Positions 5,109 through 7,288 of a stretch of 7,288 nucleotides of DNA are shown piece by piece. Below the pieces are notes generated by a model. It searched no databases. It was not told where the DNA came from and saw only the letters and a list, made by a program, of their open reading frames with translations. Source of the stretch: UBA2128 sp964534955 (lineage in GTDB: Bacteria; Fidelibacterota; Marinisomatia; Marinisomatales; UBA2128). Position 1 is the stretch's first letter; each line of letters begins with the position of its first letter. Location: positions 1 through 7,288 of the forward strand of contig CAZHRR010000124.1 in the NCBI GenBank assembly GCA_964534955.1. The letters run 5' to 3'. Both the position numbers and the translations under genes were made by a program.

Positions 5109-6458
5109 TCATAATAATTCTACCAGTTTAGCAGCCAACCCAATGTAGCTCTCTGGTGTTAGATCCAACAGAGCTTGCTTCTCCTCCTCACTTAATTCGA
5201 GGGACTGAACAAAAGTCTGGATATCCTCTTGAGTTATTTTCTGTCCGTGTGTTAGTTCTTTCAGACGTTCGTACGGTTGCGGATCTCCGGTTTTACGTAA
5301 AATGGTTTGGATAGCTTCTGCCAGCACCTCCCAGTGATCGCTCAGTTCTTTCCGGATATTCACACGGTTGACAGTGAGCCGTTCGAGACCTTTCTGGATA
5401 TTCTTGCACGCCAACAGAGAATGCGCCAGCGGTACGCCTTGATTGCGGATAACAGTGCTGCCGGAAAGATCCCGCTGCATCCGGGAGACAGGAAGCGCCT
5501 GGCCCAGATGGGAAAGGTGGGCGTTGGCAATGCCCAGGTTGCCTTCGGCATTTTCAAATTGAATAGGGTTCACTTTGTGGGGCATAGTGCTGGAACCCAC
5601 TTCGCCGCTTTTCGTTTTCTGCCCAAAGATGCTGCGACTGATGTAGAGCCAGATGTCCCGGCAGAAATCCAGTAGAATGGTGTTCACCCGGATAAGGTTA
5701 TGATAGCTTTCGCTAAGTGAGTCGCTAGGCTCGATTTGAGTGGTGATGAGATTCGATTCCAGCCCTAGCGATTTAATAAACCGCCTACTGAGGGTAATCC
5801 AGTTGATGTTGGGAAAAGCAACGGTGTGGGCTGCCCATGTCCCCGTGGCGCCGGAGAGTTTCCCTTGGAGTTTATGATCTTTTAGCTGCCGGAGTTGCCT
5901 CTGGAGTCGGCTGGCAAAAACGGCGAATTCCTTCCCCAGCGAGGTAGGGGTGGCTGGTTGACCGTGTGTAAGAGCCAGCAGTGGTAATTCTTTGTAACGT
6001 CGTGCAAATTGCTTCAGTTTGCTGTATAATGTGTGAAGTACCGGTATATAGCCTTTTTGAACTCCGTCCCGCCACATAAGGGTATAGGCAAGGTTATTAA
6101 CATCTTCTGATGTAAGGGCAAAGTGAATCCAGGGATGTAGTGATTTCTTTACTCTGCCCTGAAGATAATATTCAACTGCCTTAACGTCGTGGTTAGTGGT
6201 GTCTTCAATATCTTTAACTTTTTGAGCGGCAGAGGAATTAAAGTTTTCGTAAATCTTGCGCAATTTGACCTGTTCTGTTTTTGAAAATGGTAGTAGCTCT
6301 TTGATGCCTTTTTCATTGCTGAGTGCGATCAGGTATTCAATTTCAATCTTCACACGGTAGCGCATGAGAGATTGTTCAGAAAAGAACTCTGACAGTTCCA
6401 TCACTTGCTGCTGGTAACGGCCGTCTATGGGGGAAATATTATTTAGTTGGTTAATCAT
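5109..6458 (-). CDS. purB: Adenylosuccinate lyase
   Basis: PurB cleaves SAICAR to AICAR plus fumarate (step 8 of IMP synthesis) and adenylosuccinate to AMP plus fumarate. The 449-residue protein resembles the E. coli-type lyase (456 residues) from end to end. It begins with NNISPIDGRY (6-15) and shows TTNHDVKAVEY (87-97), TSEDVNN (116-122), THGQPATP (164-171, with the catalytic His165), TTQIEPSD (239-246), and the superfamily signature GSSTMPHKVNPIQFEN (288-303), which contains the mobile-loop catalytic serine. RNQGVPLA and HWEVLAEAIQT follow near the end. I chose the ATG at 6458 because family members start a few residues before SP(I/V)DGRY. The frame stays open to 6500 and would add 14 residues encoded by repeat C, which I regard as non-native. 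No good ribosome site is visible. A split repeat B and the GxxExxY gene follow it. Function is very sure. Confidence 0.97.
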   Translation of the reverse strand: MINQLNNISPIDGRYQQQVMELSEFFSEQSLMRYRVKIEIEYLIALSNEKGIKELLPFSKTEQVKLRKIYENFNSSAAQKVKDIEDTTNHDVKAVEYYLQGRVKKSLHPWIHFALTSEDVNNLAYTLMWRDGVQKGYIPVLHTLYSKLKQFARRYKELPLLALTHGQPATPTSLGKEFAVFASRLQRQLRQLKDHKLQGKLSGATGTWAAHTVAFPNINWITLSRRFIKSLGLESNLITTQIEPSDSLSESYHNLIRVNTILLDFCRDIWLYISRSIFGQKTKSGEVGSSTMPHKVNPIQFENAEGNLGIANAHLSHLGQALPVSRMQRDLSGSTVIRNQGVPLAHSLLACKNIQKGLERLTVNRVNIRKELSDHWEVLAEAIQTILRKTGDPQPYERLKELTHGQKITQEDIQTFVQSLELSEEEKQALLDLTPESYIGLAAKLVELL

Positions 6459-6463
6459 TTGTG

Positions 6464-6575
6464 TTTTGGACACAGAGTTCACGTAGACACCATAGAGCAC
6501 TACGGAGAAGAATTGGTTACTAAAATATAATTACTAAACTCTGTGTCTCTCTGTGATTCTCGGTGGTTCTCTGTG
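6464..6575. repeat. 110-bp heptamer-array repeat, copy C (diverged)
   Basis: This copy lies between purE and purB, in the same orientation as A and B and alignable along its length with one inserted base. Left-arm heptamers are CACAGAG 6471, CACGTAG 6480, CATAGAG 6491 and TACGGAG 6501. Right-arm heptamers are CTCTGTG 6539, CTCTGTG 6549, CTCGGTG 6559 and CTCTGTG 6569, exactly 10 bp apart. The centre is AT-rich and changed. The left end is 5 bases upstream of the purB ATG; the right end is 30 bases past the purE stop. The left arm has diverged more than the right arm, so it is older or less constrained than the A/B pair. Confidence 0.88.
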
Positions 6576-6605
6576 TTCTGGTTTTTGTTTTCTGTGATCA
6601 TATTA

Positions 6606-6998
6606 TTAACCCCCGAGAATCCTTTTAGCAGCAAGAGCACAGTTCCCCGGATCGAGAACAGTCATCACCGGCGTATTGCTAGGCATCTGGAGGGTGGAGT
6701 GGATGTTCACCAGCATGTCTGTCTTATCCTTGAATGGTGGACACGCCAGTGTGGGGAAATCGGAATTTGCAGCCACAAAACCGGAGAGGGCATTGGATCG
6801 CCCGGCAATAGTAATGTAAACAATATCTATTCCGCTCTGATACGATTCGATGATCTCCAGAACTTTCCGAGGCTGCTTGTGGGCAGATGCTACATGTTGG
6901 TCAAAGGTAATGTCTAACTCGTCCAGTTTATCTGTTATTTCCTTGGCGTGTGCTTCGTCAGATTTTGAACCGAGAATGAGAACAGCTTTTCCGTTCAT
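6606..6998 (-). CDS. purE: Class II PurE (AIR carboxylase)
   Basis: A 130-residue PurE-fold protein. It starts MNGKAVLILGSKSDEAHAKE and contains SAHKQP (38-43), ITIAGRSNALSGF (62-74), ACPP (85-88) and STLQMPSNTPVMTVLDP (101-117). Class I PurE (N5-CAIR mutase) carries SAHRTP and a GGAAHLPGM loop instead. The AGRSN and CPP motifs seen here match class II enzymes, such as the PurE domain of animal PAICS and Treponema denticola PurE. Those carboxylate AIR directly with CO2 to CAIR, without PurK. I therefore infer EC 4.1.1.21 rather than 5.4.99.18. The ATG at 6998 overlaps the purC stop (ATGA), so the two consecutive pathway enzymes are probably translationally coupled. At 130 residues it is shorter than most class I proteins (about 160). 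The fold call is very sure and the class call strong. Confidence 0.94.
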   Translation of the reverse strand: MNGKAVLILGSKSDEAHAKEITDKLDELDITFDQHVASAHKQPRKVLEIIESYQSGIDIVYITIAGRSNALSGFVAANSDFPTLACPPFKDKTDMLVNIHSTLQMPSNTPVMTVLDPGNCALAAKRILGG

Positions 6999-7288
6999 AG
7001 GTAATCCATTATGTTTTTTTGAATTCGTTTAGTGATTGGGAACCCTTGCTCAGGGAAGGAAAAAGGTGCCCCAGTAATCATTTCGAACAGTTGAATATAA
7101 CGTTTCGATAGTTCAATGACGAGTTCTTCAGGAGCATCCGGGAGGACTTCATCATGATAAGGGTCACAGTTATCCACAAACCAGAGGCGCAAGAATTCCT
7201 TGTCAATATTTTCCGGTTCCTCTCCGGCAGCAAACCGGTCCTCATAGCTCTCTGCCAGCCAGTAGCGACTGGAGTCTGGTGTGTGGAT
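6995..7288 (-). CDS. purC: SAICAR synthase, C-terminal part (runs off the right edge)
   Basis: Ninety-seven C-terminal residues are in the window, in frame from the first base at 7288 to a TGA at 6995-6997. They open with IHTPDSSRYWLAESYEDRF, the conserved (E)xxTPDSSR segment of SAICAR synthase. DKEFLRLW, the helix PEELVIELSKRYIQLFEMITG and a short tail (QGFPITKRIQKNIMDYL) follow. The enzyme joins CAIR and aspartate with ATP to form SAICAR (EC 6.3.2.6), the step after PurE. The gene overlaps purE by 4 bases. The order PurC then PurE is the same as in the fused animal protein PAICS, but here they are separate chains. The N-terminal ATP-binding lobe and the operon start lie to the right of the window. 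Confidence 0.93.
   Translation of the reverse strand: MHTPDSSRYWLAESYEDRFAAGEEPENIDKEFLRLWFVDNCDPYHDEVLPDAPEELVIELSKRYIQLFEMITGAPFSFPEQGFPITKRIQKNIMDYL

Noticed and set aside
4840..5148. Open frames running through the N block on both strands
   Set aside because: They exist only because unknown bases are read as sense codons; no coding evidence on either side.
6576..6605. Purine riboswitch or PurR box in the pur intergenic gaps
   Set aside because: The gaps are short and filled by the heptamer repeats. The operon's true leader lies outside the window to the right, so such elements cannot be assessed here.

Overview
The window is a bacterial de novo purine-biosynthesis block, read entirely on the minus strand (right to left), followed by accessory genes. 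In transcription order it holds purC (3' end only), purE, purB, a small GxxExxY-family gene, purF, purD, an AAA ATPase of the DUF4143 type, and the 5' end of a HicB-like antitoxin gene. Overlapping junctions (ATGA at purC/purE, GTGA at purF/purD) and short gaps suggest one transcription unit whose promoter lies beyond the right edge. An exact 100-N run marks a scaffold gap, so this is a draft or metagenomic assembly. The enzymes are a phylogenetic mosaic: an archaeal-type PurD, a class II (PAICS/treponeme-like) PurE, an E. coli-type PurB and a PurF with four Fe-S-type cysteines. Together with moderate GC this suggests an uncultivated bacterial lineage. Something like Marinimicrobia or a neighbour of the Bacteroidota is my guess, held with low confidence.

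Right part (about 5100-7288): purC and purE overlap by 4 bp and act consecutively (AIR to CAIR to SAICAR). purB then splits SAICAR to AICAR and also makes AMP from adenylosuccinate. A 110-bp repeat (copy C) sits between purE and purB.

Middle (about 4376-5087): two more copies (A and B) of the same repeat bracket a 123-residue GxxExxY protein of the PD-(D/E)XK nuclease fold. A and B are identical over all comparable bases. Each repeat is two inverted arms of four CACAGAG-like heptamers at 10-bp (one helical turn) steps around an AT-rich centre. Each copy ends a few bases upstream of a start codon. The N gap splits copy B into exactly 55 + 55 bases, which looks like an assembly break at a repeat node. 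The true number of repeat-gene units is therefore open.

Left-middle (1548-4366): purF and purD carry out the first two steps of the pathway (PRPP to phosphoribosylamine to GAR).

Left (1-1547): an AT-richer accessory module. Four 15-bp near-palindromes at an exact 32-bp period fill the gap between purD and an ATPase that also ends in a PD-(D/E)XK-like motif. One base after the ATPase stop, a HicB-like antitoxin begins. The most unusual content is thus two unrelated nuclease-fold genes, each paired with its own phased repeat system, placed in or at the end of a housekeeping purine operon.
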